Assembly (NCBI GenBank): GCA_024349245.1
Contig: JALDNG010000002.1
Coordinates: 1-64,000 of the forward strand
Source: Neodontobutis hainanensis
Taxonomy: Eukaryota > Chordata > Actinopteri > Gobiiformes > Odontobutidae
Length of the DNA stretch: 64,000 nucleotides
Direction: 5' to 3'
Under the pieces are notes generated by a model. That model was given only the letters and a program-made list of their open reading frames with translations, had not been told where the DNA came from and searched no databases. The translations under genes were made by a program, and so were the position numbers. Below are positions 21,886 through 34,074 of the stretch, piece after piece (position 1 is the first letter of the stretch; every line of letters begins with the position of its first letter).

Positions 21886-22509
21886 CATGCAAACAATGAC
21901 AGAAGGGGGAGGAATATGTAACTGAACCATTGTCCTCAATGCTTCATTTACGTCTTCTAGAAGACTTGGTACTTCACTCAGCCTCTGTAATTTTTTTCAG
22001 GGTTGCCAGGTGTTCATTCTAGCCATGATCTTATCTCTTTGGTCAGTCACTGCCTCACTCAGCTTGATTGTTCTTATTGCCAATCTTCGGGTGGAGAGTT
22101 GATGTTAACTCCCGTCTGACTTCTCGTCCTGGCTCCCCCTTGTAGCATTTGTGTTGTACCTCGTCAATATCAAGTTATAGCAGTTGTTGTTTGTGGATGT
22201 TGGAACACTGAGCTGGTATTTGTTTTGCTGTTAGTGTTGATTGTAGGTTTCGAAGTAACCATGTATTCCACATTCTCCACATGCAAAGCCTCTGACTAGG
22301 GTTACTACAATCCAACAAAGCCTTGTTTTTAAATCTTGTTCATTTCCGTCTTGTTCCAGTTGCCTATTTTTCATGAATGTGCTCTATTCCCCAGCACCTG
22401 ATGCAGACTTTGTTTGACTGGGCGATGTCTGAGCAGGTGTGACTCTACTCTTTTTAACTTCAGCTGTTTCAAGTCTATAGTCTAAAGTCTATGGAGAATT
22501 CAGCTGATA

Positions 22510-22880
22510 GTGGAACCTCAGATTCAGAAGGAACAATAAGTTTTTTTGTCCTATATGTGGAACACAGGAACAGCTCTATATCCTCTCCAGGAGACTTGAG
22601 AGTTCATGGGAGTTTGCCCAACTAATCTACATGTGTTTTGTGGATTTGAAGAAGACATTCAACCATGTCCCTTGTGGCATCTTGTGGGGGGTGCTCCGGT
22701 CCCTGTACAACTTGAGCAGGAGCTTGGTTCACAATGCCAGCAGTAAGTCAGACCTGTTCCCAATGAATGTAGGACTCCAGCAGGGCTGCCCTTTGTCACC
22801 GGTTCAGTTCTTAATTTTTATGGACAGAATTACTAGGAGTCCAATTTGGGGACTTCTATGGGACATGGTGCTCACATAAA
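22510..22880 (+). mobile_element. Rex3 LINE (RTE clade) reverse-transcriptase fragment
   Basis: Peptides in one open frame from 22631 include MCFVDLKKTFNHVPCGILWG and VGLQQGCPLSPVQF. The DNA CAGGGCTGCCCTTTGTCACC at about 22779 coincides with the site classically used to amplify fish Rex3. The upstream part (22510-22630) reads in a different frame. The expected F/YADD catalytic box is replaced after FMDRITR by sequence without the double aspartate, so the copy is dead as well as truncated at both ends. Confidence 0.85.
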
Positions 22881-23520
22881 CCAAGATAACCAATCAGAGA
22901 GTGAAAATAATGACAGAAGTGGTATAAGCTGATACTTGATAGCTTTGAGCGTATGTCAGAGCATGGTGAAAGGGGAAATGTGAGGAGTTAAGAGAGCACA
23001 GAGACCAGACTATGGCTCAGATTCGGGGGATTTCAATCAAAAGTTATTAACTTGCGTATTGTTGTGGGTGTATAATGAATAAGGATAAATCCTCACAGTT
23101 ACAAATCTGTATTATACTAGCATATTAGGTAGGTTCTACTTCACCACTGGGTTATATTTAGGGAGATTATTTATGCCATATCACCCCTAAAAAATGGGCT
23201 GATTACGCCAATTGTCAAAATTTTTTGATGAGACCAGATTACAGCGCAAAACAAGATAAACGGGTTCAACAATACATGCCATTCAAGCTAAACTGCTACA
23301 AGTTAAAATAAAATGACTGATATCAAATATTGTGGCAAAATTAGATTATTATTAGATTATTAACTGGGTTCAATAAAAGTAAACAAAAATAAAAATAATT
23401 TTGATCTGGTTAGATGCTGGTCCCTAATTATTATTTTCTACTTACTGAGCATTGCTTTGTGAAGAATTTACCATTTCATGTACAGTGTTGAAACTGCAGC
23501 ATAATGTGGAAACCTTTAAA
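22881..23520. other. no gene seen
   Basis: AT-rich spacer between the Rex3 and L2 remnants with no recognised feature. Confidence 0.6.
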
Positions 23521-24416
23521 CAGGGCTCAGTCTTGGGCCCTCTGCTTTTTAATATTTATCTGGCACCACTTGGACAGTTGTTACGATTGCTTGGCCTTCA
23601 TTACCACTTTTATGCTGATGATATGCAGATTTATATACACTCAAAGCCTGGTGAACATCTTGATGTTGATTTTCTGTCCAGCTGTGTTTCTGAGATAAAG
23701 GAATGGATGAGTACAAACTTTTTGTGTCTGAATAGTGGTAAAACCGAAATTATGCTTAATGGTTCCTGTCATCAAATTTCAAAAGCTGGTTCCTTATCTT
23801 TGACTATTGATGGCTCTGTCTTGGATACTCAAGCTAAAGTGAGGAATCTTGGAGTTATTTTTGATACCAGGCTTTCATGTGATTCTTTTGTCCAGAGCAC
23901 AGTTAAATCATCCTTTTTTCACCTCAGAAATATAGCTACACATCACTCCAGTTCTGGAGTCCTTACACTGGCTCCCAGTCCGATTCAGAGTAGATTTTAA
24001 AATTATGATGCTGACATATAAAGCATTGCATGGTTTGGCCCCTTATTATTTATCTGAGTTGTTAACTTCCTATACCCCAACTCGGAGACTGCGTTCTTCA
24101 CAATCCAACCTGTTGGCCGTTCCTCAAACACGCTTACGATCTATGGGTGACAGGGCCTTTTCTTCAAATGCTCCTGTCCTTTGGAATTCTCTGCCTCCTG
24201 ATCTTAGGGAAGCACAGGGATACGACATTTTTAAAGGTAGACTTAAGACTTAATTTTTTAAATTAGCATTTGATTGTTGATGTTATTTTATTGTTTTAAT
24301 TTTTTAAATTAGAATTTGATTGGTGATGTTATTTTATTGTTGAGCTTTGTATTGCTTTGAGAAGTTGCCTTTAAAGGCGCTTTATAAAATAAAGTTTATT
24401 ATTATTATTATTATTA
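23521..24416 (+). mobile_element. 5'-truncated L2-type LINE with (ATT)n tail
   Basis: The copy begins abruptly inside the RT core at QGSVLGPLLFNIYLAPLGQL and keeps the catalytic YADDMQIY (YADD at 23611-23622). It runs open to about 23935. A deletion and frame change at about 23938 joins HLRNIA to ITPVLESLHWLPV; the finger/thumb part normally between them is missing. The C-terminus (24005-24253) contains MLTYKALHGLAP and WNSLPPDLREA. The 3' UTR ends AAAGGCGCTTTATAAAATAAA then (TTA)n at 24397-24416, the standard L2 ending. 5' truncation is typical of LINE insertion. Confidence 0.9.
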
Positions 24417-24604
24417 AACCCACTGAAACCCAAATATAGCTGAATATATAAATGAAAATATAAATGGCTGTAAAGGACCTAAGAGTATTGGTGTTTACTT
24501 TTGGGAAAAATATTTTAATATTAAAATGCTGAACCTGAAAAGAGGCTGAAATAATAATAATAATAAAAGACTGATATAATCACTATGTCAAAAAAATGTT
24601 ATTC

Positions 24605-24990
24605 ATTCATTCATTTTCTACCGCTTTGTCCCGTTAGGGGTCGTGGGTGACTGGAGCCTATCCCAGCAGCTTTGGGCCTGAGGCGGGGTACACCCTGGAC
24701 AGTGGACAGTTAGTCGCAGGGCTGACAAATAGAGACAAACATTGACTGACAACCATTCTCTCTCACATTTATTCACTAGGGACACTTTAGAGTTGCCGAT
24801 TAACCTATACATACATGTGTTTAAATGGTGGGAGGAAGCCGGAGTACCCGGAGAGAACCCACAGTAACACGTGGAGGACATGCAGACTCCTCACAGAAAG
24901 ACCGGAGTCGGCCGAGAATGTTTGAGTCGGCCGGGTTTTGATCTCATGACATTCTTGCTGTAAGGCAGGAGTGTTAACCACTCTGCCACA
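24605..24990 (-). mobile_element. SINE family A, nearly full-length minus-strand copy
   Basis: The reverse complement runs from a box A (TGTGGCAGAGTGGTTAACAC) through GGTCTTTCTGTGAGGAGTCT and GGTGTACCCCGCCTCAGGC to a (TGAA)n tail, matching the copy at 14177-14575 throughout. Box B is degraded (GAGATCAAAACCC). Confidence 0.88.
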
Positions 24991-25175
24991 TTGTTAACTG
25001 CTTTACACTTTTGCCCAGACTTCATGCACACACATTATTATCATTATTATTATTATAAATTATTTATTTATTTGATTGGGACAGTGCACGTTAATAAACA
25101 TACGTGAGACACATCCACATGAATGTAAATATGCCAGAGAGTAGCCTTAAGGTAATTTCCGTTTGTTGTCCCAAC

Positions 25176-25342
25176 ATTCTCACACATTCCTACATCAATG
25201 CTGTGTCACTGGAGGCAAGGTGCCTTAAGTGTCTTGCCCAAGAACACAATGACAGTATGAACTGGGGAGAGCGGGAACTGAACACCCACCCTTCAAGTTA
25301 TAGGACAGTTATAGGCGTCACTACCACCTGAGCCACTTACCT
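25176..25342 (-). mobile_element. SINE family B, head and body fragment
   Basis: GGCAAGGTGCCTTAAGTGTC then TTGCCCAAGAACACAATGAC matches the inverse of the copy at 50971, ending in a tRNA-like head whose box A survives as GTGGCTCAGGTGG. The L2-like tail is absent. Confidence 0.7.
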
Positions 25343-25903
25343 CTTTACTTTTTAAATGTATTTGAGCAGTCACTTTATTAAAATTTAATTTCCATTATAT
25401 TTAAATGTGCTTAAAATTACATCAAACCATAGATTTAAGTTTTTGCAGCTATTTATGAAGCCTGTTCCTTCCAGATTCCTGCACTCATGGTTTCTTTTCA
25501 ATGCTTCTTTCCACTGTCTCCTCATTACTTTCCTCTCTGCTCCTGCGACTCACCAGTCAGTGCTCTCAAATCTAGAGCTTGCACTCTCACTATCGCTGTA
25601 GTCTATCCAGCTGTGCGTCCACTACTTTTAGTCTCAGGCCTGTCCCTCCTGCTGTCAACCAACCACCTTCTTTTTAGTTCCATTTTCTGCCTTTAAAGTG
25701 ACACCATTTTGCCTTTGAATCCGGTATTAAGAGGCCCTTTTATGACTATATACAGCAGGCATGTTTCATCTTGTAGAAAGTATTGAAAACTATTGTACAA
25801 CTCAAATGTAGTAATAGCAAACCCACATGGTTATTAATTGTACTGTAAATATTCTAATAATCTGATGGCCTAATGGATTATCATTTGGCCTTTGAGTCAT
25901 TTA
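25343..25903. other. no gene seen
   Basis: Pyrimidine-rich patches (25480-25680) give overlapping chance ORFs. No family is recognised. Confidence 0.5.
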
Positions 25904-26531
25904 CAGTTTTTCTCGATTGCTTAAACACATTTGCCCACTCTGACATCACATTTTCAAAACTGTTAACACACAGGATAAAACTGAAGCTCAATGGCCAAAA
26001 TGACTCATTTTGTTAGCAAAATGCTCTAACACTCACAAAACATTAAAAACATGCAACATAAGCAAATATTTCCATCAAACACCACAACTTGTGGTCAAAT
26101 GAATTTATTCTTTTAATCAATCATTACACAATGGACAACAAAATACAAAATGCAGCCATCGATATGAAATATGATACTTTACAAACTCAAATGGATACTG
26201 AAAAAAAAAAGCTACCAAAAGGAAACTTATGGGTGGAAATACCTTTTATAAAAAAAAAAAAAAAAAAAAAAAAAGATATATACTTTTTATCTTTCACATT
26301 TAGTAAATATCTTTCCTCTGACACCAGTGTGTGGCAATGTGTGGATTCTACAAAGTAAAGCAAAAAGCATGTCAAAATTCAAAATTGACATTACTGTATG
26401 ACAGTCAAAAAAATGGGAAAGATAAAACATCTGCATTACTGTAGACACAGTTTGTTCTGCTAACAGGGCAATACAGTAAAGCTGAAATACACAGTGGTAT
26501 ATATTACAGAAACACTGTGAATTACCTGTTC

Positions 26532-26762
26532 TTATTCAAAAAGCCTGACAATAGATGCCACAGTGCTCCGACTCAGAATGGGCTGGACCCATTGTCCAGC
26601 ATGGTCAATAGTAATTGTTGCCCGAATTTCATTTGAAACTTCAGCTTGATTTTGTCCTTTTGCTGCTGCAGCTCCTCCACCACGCATACAAACTCCTCTT
26701 CCTCTGGCCCCTCTGCCATGGCCTCTTACTCTCCTTCCGTGCCTATGGCCTCTTTGATCCAT
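26532..26762 (-). pseudogene. transposase N-terminal fragment of the 25904-27124 element
   Basis: From ATG 26762, MDQRGHRHGRRVRGHGRGAR leads into an Arg/Gly-rich basic tract, then SNEIRATITIDHAGQWVQP and RSTVASIVRLFE. That is the start of an IS630/Tc1-type helix-turn-helix domain which binds the transposon ends. Relative to family members I recall, part of the first helix-turn-helix appears deleted between TIDH and AGQWVQP. The frame stops at 26532, so the DDE catalytic domain is absent. About 76 residues remain of an expected 300 or more. Confidence 0.7.
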
Positions 26763-26791
26763 GCTTGCAAATAGCAACACAGAGGTGGCAT

Positions 26792-26799
26792 CTTTTATA
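26792..26799 (-). promoter_or_regulatory. TATA box (TATAAAAG) ahead of the transposase start
   Basis: On the minus strand TATAAAAG lies about 30 bases before the ATG at 26762, placing a predicted transcription start very close to the start codon. It is inside the element and would be its own promoter. Confidence 0.4.
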
Positions 26800-27126
26800 G
26801 ATGGATGAGGACTGATTGCTGATTGAAGAGTTGTGCAAATGAGTTTCACATAGGTGCATAGAGATTTATAATTATGCAAGTAGTTTCTATCAGCTGTGAA
26901 TAGATTGTTTTCTTTTGTTCAACACAGTGAATCCAATAGAGTTTGGGGCCTTTCAATGAGATCTGTGGTAACTGTTTTGAAAAAGGGTGTGAAAAATGAG
27001 TGAAACAAATGAAAAAGTGTTAAAACCTTTGCAAGAGAAGACTTCTGCTGTGCTAATAATGTGATGTTGAAGATCAAGCGGATCCCAGTTTCATTTAGTG
27101 TGTCTTAGCAAATGAGAAAAACTGTA

Positions 27127-29092
27127 ATGATTGTAGGTAGATAGAATAAAATGTAAAATAACAATAGTTTTATTAAAACTCAACAAAAAACATATATACA
27201 CACAGTATATGCTATATATTCCAAATCTAAAACCAGGTGTTGTTCTTTTTAGATTAATCTCACATCTAACCTCACTACCCTATATTTGAATGAATGTTTT
27301 AACAAATATTGGCAAACTACTTTGCAAAATAATTTGCATTGGAATGTTATTTTACTTATTTGTGTCTCCAAAAATGTAATAAAGATAAGTTCAGTTTGAT
27401 AGGGATGACTTAATCGGCATTGAATGTAATAGTGCTCAATGCATATATATATCAGTATTTCTGTGATGTCCCTCTTCCATACCAGAGTCTAAATCAGTTT
27501 AGTCCTTCAGTCTTTCAACTCTCGTCCTTCAGAAAAAAAGAGATCTTTAACAAAAATGAATTTACTCGAATCATCTGTAATTTGTTCAATAGTTTCTCTT
27601 CGGAGTGCTGTTCAAAACCAGTTTACCAGAGACGAGAGCATACCATCAGCGAGTTTCACCTTTGCAACTGTCACATAATAGTGTAATCTGTCCAGAGGTG
27701 GGAAAAGTAATATGGCCACATATCTCAGGAGGTTTCCAAATACTGTTCCTCTCAAATCCCAGAATTGGACTGATTTCATGGCGCGTCACCCCAGATATGC
27801 CAATGGAGCGTGAAATTGAGTCACTCAATGTGAAAAAAAAGAAAAATCTTTTCTCTTTTTGAGAAAAGAGAGAGGAGCAAGGATGTTTTTAGCTGCATAT
27901 GTTGGCACTGTGTTGCTCTTTCATTTCCAGAGCAACAGACTGAAACAAACCTGTATATTCTAGACGGAAAACAGCCATTTCACACAGAAAAAAGTAGATG
28001 ACATTTTGCAACTAATCAGCAGGTACAACAGAGTGAGAAATGTTGGCTCTGAAATAGCATGTGAAGCTCTACTGACATAACTAACAGGTGCTGCTGTATA
28101 AGGTATATTCACAAACAGAAACTGTACATAACAACTGGTGGATCTACTTGACATACTAGTCCTTCATCTGTGGTTTAAAATAGTCGTACTGTTTTTCTCA
28201 ACATTATCATAATAATATTAGTACAGATTTTTCTGTTAATAGATTTGTATTCTTTTTTACTGATTGTTGTGTATGGGCAATAGTGAAAATTACAAAATGG
28301 CTGAGTGCTGTTTTTATTTGCTATAAATGTCTCTGGCTACTTAAATGTTCAGCCAATCTGTGCAAAGGAAGTTGTAAAACAGCGTATAAAGGGGTACAAT
28401 TTAAAGAAAGGACTGTTCTGGTACAGTCTGTTCGTAGTATACGTAAGTACATTAAGTCAGGGATAGGTTTTCACTATACTTTCAGAAACCAGTACATGAA
28501 TTTTGATCCAGGCTTCCTTTATTTATTCTATTTTTTGATTGTCTGTTTTCAACCAGATAGTTTGAAAGCAATAATGTATTTTAAAATGTATTTTACTGAA
28601 GCTTACCAAAGCATTATGGACATCTGAATTAGAAAGCAGCAAAAAGTCCCAAAGACCAATCCAAACAAAAGACACAAGCCTGTAAAGACATGCACTGATA
28701 TCATATGTTTATTGAGCATATTATAGCTAAAGCAAGATGTGATCTTCTTTTTTACATCCATCACTGACTTAATTATCACTTTAAACACAGCAGTAACTAC
28801 AAATCAGTTGAGACCCATGACTCAACAAAACAAAGAGCAAGAAGAAAATAAGTGTTTGTGCAGGGTGTTGATAGTAGAGCACTGTGTCCCGAGTTAAACC
28901 CTAGCCCCGGACTGACAGCTTAATTTGTTTTGCACAGTAGTCATTGGCTACTACTGATCAGGAAACCAGATCACCAGGCACAAAGCTGAATGTTGCATGG
29001 CACAGTTGCTGCACTGTAATTAGGTGGTTGCAGTAAATGTTGTTATTATTGGGTGGTTGCGGGTGTGCTACTGTTTACTTCAGCAACAAGAT
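27127..29092. other. no gene supported; one strong hairpin
   Basis: Chance ORFs occur (27420-27862 and 28283-28627), without splice or family support. TCTTTTCTC (27847-27855) and GAGAAAAGA (27861-27869) form a 9-bp hairpin with a T5 loop. Confidence 0.5.
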
Positions 29093-29309
29093 CCAGGACA
29101 AGACCAGATCCAATCAAAACCTCACTAAGACCAGGATCTGACCAAGGATCAGAACTGAATCAGGACTGAATTAGGACTGAACCAGGACATAGACCAAGAC
29201 CAGGACTAAACCAGGACCAAGACCATACGCAGACCAGGATAAGACCAAGTCCAGGGTCAAGACCAGACCAAAATAGTCCCAAAACCACATTTAGGCCAGG
29301 ACCAGGACT
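29093..29309 (+). repeat. imperfect GACCAGGACTGAA-type minisatellite
   Basis: About 217 bp of degenerate short units built from GACCAGGAC, GACCAAGAC and GGACTGAAC, with marked purine excess on the plus strand. Units vary in length, so there is no fixed period. Confidence 0.8.
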
Positions 29310-31084
29310 CTTGTCCGTGATTGGTCCACATTCTGCAGTGACTGTTTATTCCAGTGTCATTTCTAATGGAGACTGTCCGAAATTGAAGTTCTTTGTCCCA
29401 GGTGCAAACAAATATCACCTGGATTCTTAATATTTAACAGTCCTAACGCCTGTTTTTTGCATTTTTATTTTTGAGACATTAATGCAAATGCAAATTTGTC
29501 TGCTTTCTTCAGTAAATTCAGTTTAAGTCTGCCAAATTTAGCTTTCTTTAGCAAATTTTCTCTTTCTCCTGCAAATGTTATTTGTTAGTAGTGGTTCTAA
29601 ATCACTGTTATCTTCACACTGAACAGCGTTAGTTAATTTGAATCAAACCTTTTGAACAACAAAACCTTGAGATGCAACATGTGCTTTATTTTTTACCTTA
29701 AGATTTTATTTCTGAAATATATTGAAACTTATTTTTGAAAATATATGACTTTTTCTATGGTAGATTATTGACGTTCAACTAATTTAATACACATTTACAT
29801 GTTTGTTTTTGTGCATCAGTGTTTTAGCAGCTAGTATACGTTTCGGACATTTGCTTTGTATGATATTTGTATAATAAGTAAACCTGAATTTAACTTTTCT
29901 CACGGATAAACACTAAAAGAGAGAATGGTAGAATTGTTTACAAACATTTTTGGGTAATCCTCTGTTATATAGCTTTAATAAAAGTAGCAGCACTTTTACC
30001 TGAATACACATTTTGGCTTCTCTAGGCCCTTGTGAATGTTATAAGTGGTAATGCTGTAACTGTTCATTTGTGGTGGAAATGTGTGCTGACCTTTTCTGGC
30101 TCTAAAACCAGACACATGACCAGTAAGTGCAGAACTTATTTTCAAGTGGTTGTTAGAGACCCATTTTGGTTAAGTTAAAATGCTCGGGGAAGTGAAAAGG
30201 AAAAGGTTGGTTGAATATTTTATCCAACCTTTACTTTGTCTGAGCTGTTTCATGTTTCTTCAAATCTCAGGATACTTGTTATTTTGATTCCACATCACAA
30301 ATAACCTGTATACGGATATTACAGACAAGAACATTATGACTTCCTATGTGGTGAATTACTGTATGAACCGTTTAATGCATTTAGACTAGGTTACTTTTTT
30401 TTCCTCACTTACTTAAAAATGACATTTTAGTCACTTTACTGTTTTAGAACCTGTAATTTGCTAGTCGACAGTTCAATAACAGTTCAACTTCATCACCTGT
30501 ACATGCAAATTCATAATGTAGTATTTTTACTTTTTCCACAGTACCATCTCGGAGGCCTTCCAATGTAAGTGTTTGCATAAAGCAGGTATTTTAAATGAAT
30601 ATGTGGTCAGTGATTGCATTTATCATCTGTGAGTTACCCAATCAGAGCAACGCCACGTTGTTTATGCCCGTAACGGTTACATGATTGCTACATGTATTTT
30701 TTGATTAATTTTAAAGTTGCACTGAAAATTATGTTCCTAGAACACTGAAAGTTGCCTTCATGCTAAGCACACAGGTTTCCCATTCTCCTCAATGAATAAA
30801 TAGAAAGTGGTGCATTTTTGTTGGATAACTTTAAACCATGTGTCTACCTTTTGGGTTCTAAGGGTTCCACGGAGGGTCATTTTGACAGTGTACAAAATTA
30901 AAATTTTTGTGCATTCTCCACATCTGCTGTTTAATTCTGGGTCTCAGTGTTGTGTTAGATCTGCTACTCTTACTAAAACATTCTAACCCCCAGGGGGCAA
31001 ATTAGGAATAGCAGCTACTGTTACTTAAAAATTGCAGTAAATTGAAGACTTGTATGTAATTTCCTAAATCCTCATATATACCAT

Positions 31085-31088
<4 letters not shown>
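29310..31088. other. 1.8 kb without recognisable genes
   Basis: AT-rich unique-looking DNA. I see no ORF above noise, RNA gene or repeat family. Confidence 0.6.

Positions 31089-31150
<62 letters not shown>
31089..31150. repeat. (TA)n microsatellite, about 31 units
   Basis: Uninterrupted TA dinucleotides. Confidence 0.97.
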
Positions 31151-31153
<3 letters not shown>

Positions 31154-32776
31154 CAGGTTTTGGTTCTACAGGCCACAAGTCTAGAGTACTTCTTGTAAAC
31201 ATAAATATTTTGCCAAACACACTTGTGTGGACATGGATGTAGACACAGACAGAAAATATTGGTTTATAAAAATACCTGTGTACATAGCTTTAGTCAGACA
31301 CCATGACCTTTCACACATCATTAAAAAGTAAATACATTTGGCTCCTGCCAGACAGTATATAAATAAACTCCCTTAAGTTTTTTTATGTTGGGAATGCACA
31401 CTGCAATGGACATTGCACTAATGAGATTAAAAGTAAATGTTACTGAATATGGTTAGAGTGAAGTAATTTCAATGTTGCACTCCTCTAAAACCAAACTACA
31501 ACAACACCACAGATATCAGTGCAGTTTTTTATCTATCTCCCCTCTAGCAGATTGTAGCAATCCATCATGTCAAGGGCTGCACTCAGGTCAAACGACAATG
31601 ACTTAAAGCATTCAAAACAATCTGCATTTATCGACCCCAACCTTGACACATGTTGTTTCTGTTCTGTCACCAACTATGCTTTTTAAATAACATTTGCTGC
31701 AGTATAGAAGATCAACCAAAGGGCTTGGAATCTGTATCAGACATAGCAAAATATGCAACCGCAGTGTGTTACTTAGCTATAATTTACTGCTTTATTTACA
31801 CATTTTACACCATTGTAAATGTCACCCTGCAGGTGGTGCTACAAGGAAAGTCAATGGATCAGCAATGTTTTTATGACTCTGCCAATGATAAATGCCTGGA
31901 CCAATGTCAATGGCATTTTAATTAAATTTTAAAGCAAAAATGTCAACTGCTTTGTTCTAGAAAAATACTGCCAAAGTGGAAGCTGACAACCATCATTGCC
32001 ATTTGAGTCAATTACTCATAATTATTGGATGAGTGGTCAGTCCATTTGCATGTGCTCCTCTATAGTGGAAAATGCAGGTCAGTCCCCCAATGACAGAAGG
32101 AGAGTTAGGCCTCATTAACAAGAAAAGCAGAGCAGTGAAGACATGATGAGAAGGACAATGTTGGGAGGTTTCTTTGAAGGGCACTGAGCAGTCTTTGTCA
32201 TCGCAAAATACTCTCGGATCTACATTCATAGCTGCTGCCATTTTTTACCTGACACAGCCCCACAGTACTATTTGTGTGCAGTCCCAGCAGTGGTGTCCTT
32301 GGTGCTAGAAGCCAGTGAGGATTGACCGTGGAGACCAGGATTGGGCAGGATGGGCAGCACTTGATCAGTGTGCCCTCAGATAAAAGTCATCTTGGGCTGC
32401 TTTCATTTTAGCAGCTCAATGAGAATGTAGCATAAGGAGCCCTTTGCTACATTATACTGCCCTTCAGTAGTGTCAGAAATTACATTTTGACAAGACTGTA
32501 TCTTTTTCACTGTAGGGCATAAGTGGCTTAGTCTTATTATAAAAATAGTCTGAGGTTGTATAAGCAGCCTACTAATACAACTTCAGTGATTTCACACCTG
32601 ATCGGCAGAGGCATAGGCGCTGGAGACAGTGTTTGATGGAGAAATGCATAGTAAAAAATAGTTTTCCGCTCAAAGTGACGTGTCAATTGTAATTGACTGT
32701 TTGAGTTTGTAAGTATTTTTCAAAAAGTGGAAAACAAATATCCATAAATGAGTGTTTGGCAATAAGAAAATGTTTA

Positions 32777-32781
<5 letters not shown>
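31151..32781. other. no gene supported
   Basis: Short ORFs at 31650-31925 and 32241-32008 (minus) have no splice or family support. 31540-31590 faintly resembles minus-strand L2 (GGGCTGCACTCAGGTC). Confidence 0.4.

Positions 32782-32859
<78 letters not shown>
32782..32859. repeat. (TA)n microsatellite, about 39 units
   Basis: Uninterrupted TA dinucleotides in AT-rich DNA. Confidence 0.97.
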
Positions 32860-32862
<3 letters not shown>

Positions 32863-34074
32863 CACCTTCCTAATATCAATTTTTAATCAAAAAATAAATA
32901 CTAATACATTACAAAGTTAAGTGCTTACAGATTTTCTAAAAATCTATGTAAAAATGTCACACCATTCATCAACCAATAAACAAGTTGAATAAATCATTTT
33001 AGATCAACTGAGGTGAACACAAAGCAGAAACTACAAAAAAAATGTGTAATAACCTTTACTTTTAGCTATCAATAGGTTTGCTTTGGAGGTATGGTCTAAT
33101 ACTGATCCATGATGTCACCTCATGTTGTTTCTGAACAAAATAAATTCTTAACATTGTGGGTGGATGCTAACACCACTCTGTCTGATGCCACACATCTCAT
33201 TTCTCTCCTCAGCGTGTTGACCCTTAGAAAAGACACACAGATGGTCAAACCAGACAACTTGGCACCTTCTGGTGAAGTAGGATAAATAAAATAAAAAAAT
33301 GAAAATGGCCATGGCTTGGTGATTAAAACCAAGCCATGTGTAAATGTGTCCATAATTTGTTTAGATTTTATGGGGCATGGAAGGGTTAGTTCAGGGGTGT
33401 TACTTATTGGCGAAACAACATCAAATTTCCTTATTAGCATCTGATAGGGCTAAGAAGACTTCATGTAACTCATTGAATGATGGCAGACATGGTTCATTGC
33501 TAATACTGTGCTCACATATTGTAGACTTTGACTTTCTTGTTACAACATTAAACCGTTGCAAAAGTTTACCAATTCTGAAAACAAGAACTTTTAGGAACTA
33601 TGATTGAACCAAGACCAGGGCACAGAGACAGACAAAGATTTTGCTAGTGCTTTTGTGAAAGAGGGCAGAAAAAAAATATTAGAGATTACAAAATAAAAAT
33701 AAAACAAATAAGGCATTCATTGTTGCATTTAAAAATACATGTTTTTTATCCACTCACATTGTTGAGTGGTCTTCATTTAAAATCCTCTTCCTTAACAGAA
33801 TTGTTTCTAAAGATTTTGAAGGTTTTCGGCAGGACAGTAGACATAAGAGATAGGGAAAGGGAAAATTCCTTGTACAGCATCTTTGAGACAGGTAGTGCGG
33901 AAAATATAAAAGGTATGCGTGCAATAAAATAAAAAAATTATATACAATCTCAACAACATTTTAAAGGGAATAAAATATGACGGTTGAATAAAACCAAAAT
34001 AAAAGCTATCTATATACATATCTACAAAGTAAAGAGGGAGAAAAAAGAACATTGCACATATTCTGGGTTATTGT
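32860..34074. other. no gene seen
   Basis: AT-rich, with several overlapping chance ORFs on both strands and no recognised family. Confidence 0.5.

Larger units (their letters stand above)
20640..22450 (-). mobile_element. R4/Dong (Rex6-like) LINE remnant, internally deleted and interrupted
   Basis: On the minus strand, 22450-21886 reads as pre-RT coding relic in shifting frames, for example IMARMNTWQP and SEVPSLLEDVNEAL. After an unrelated insertion (about 21885-21346) comes the RT core: AWIDY, stop, KAYDSMPHG at 21186-21140, and YQGDALSSLLFCIGLK at 21042-20993. The sequence then jumps straight to the C-terminal block ALPIVRYPAGI...SWPKEEIQ (about 20960-20900). In this family a stretch of roughly 150 residues with the YMDD box lies between those two blocks, so the catalytic centre has been deleted. 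These motifs are characteristic of the R4/Dong clade, to which fish Rex6 belongs. The 3' limit is approximate. Confidence 0.8.
25904..27124 (-). mobile_element. TA-flanked Tc1/mariner-superfamily transposon, internally degenerate
   Basis: The ends are inverted repeats: 25904 CAGTTTTTCTCGATTGCTTA and the complement of 27124 CAGTTTTTCTCATTTGCTAA. Each is flanked by the dinucleotide TA (25902-25903 and 27125-27126), the target duplication of this superfamily. At 1,221 bp it is close to a full-size element, but only the transposase N-terminus on the minus strand is recognisable. A poly-A run near 26254-26274 and AT-rich decay occupy the rest. Confidence 0.8.

Noticed and set aside
28283..28627. 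114-codon plus-strand ORF (non-ATG start)
   Set aside because: No splice context, family resemblance or compositional bias; expected by chance in this much AT-rich DNA.
32008..32241. 77-codon minus-strand ORF starting MAAAMNVDPRVF
   Set aside because: Looks protein-like at the start but has no splice or family support; kept as unproven.
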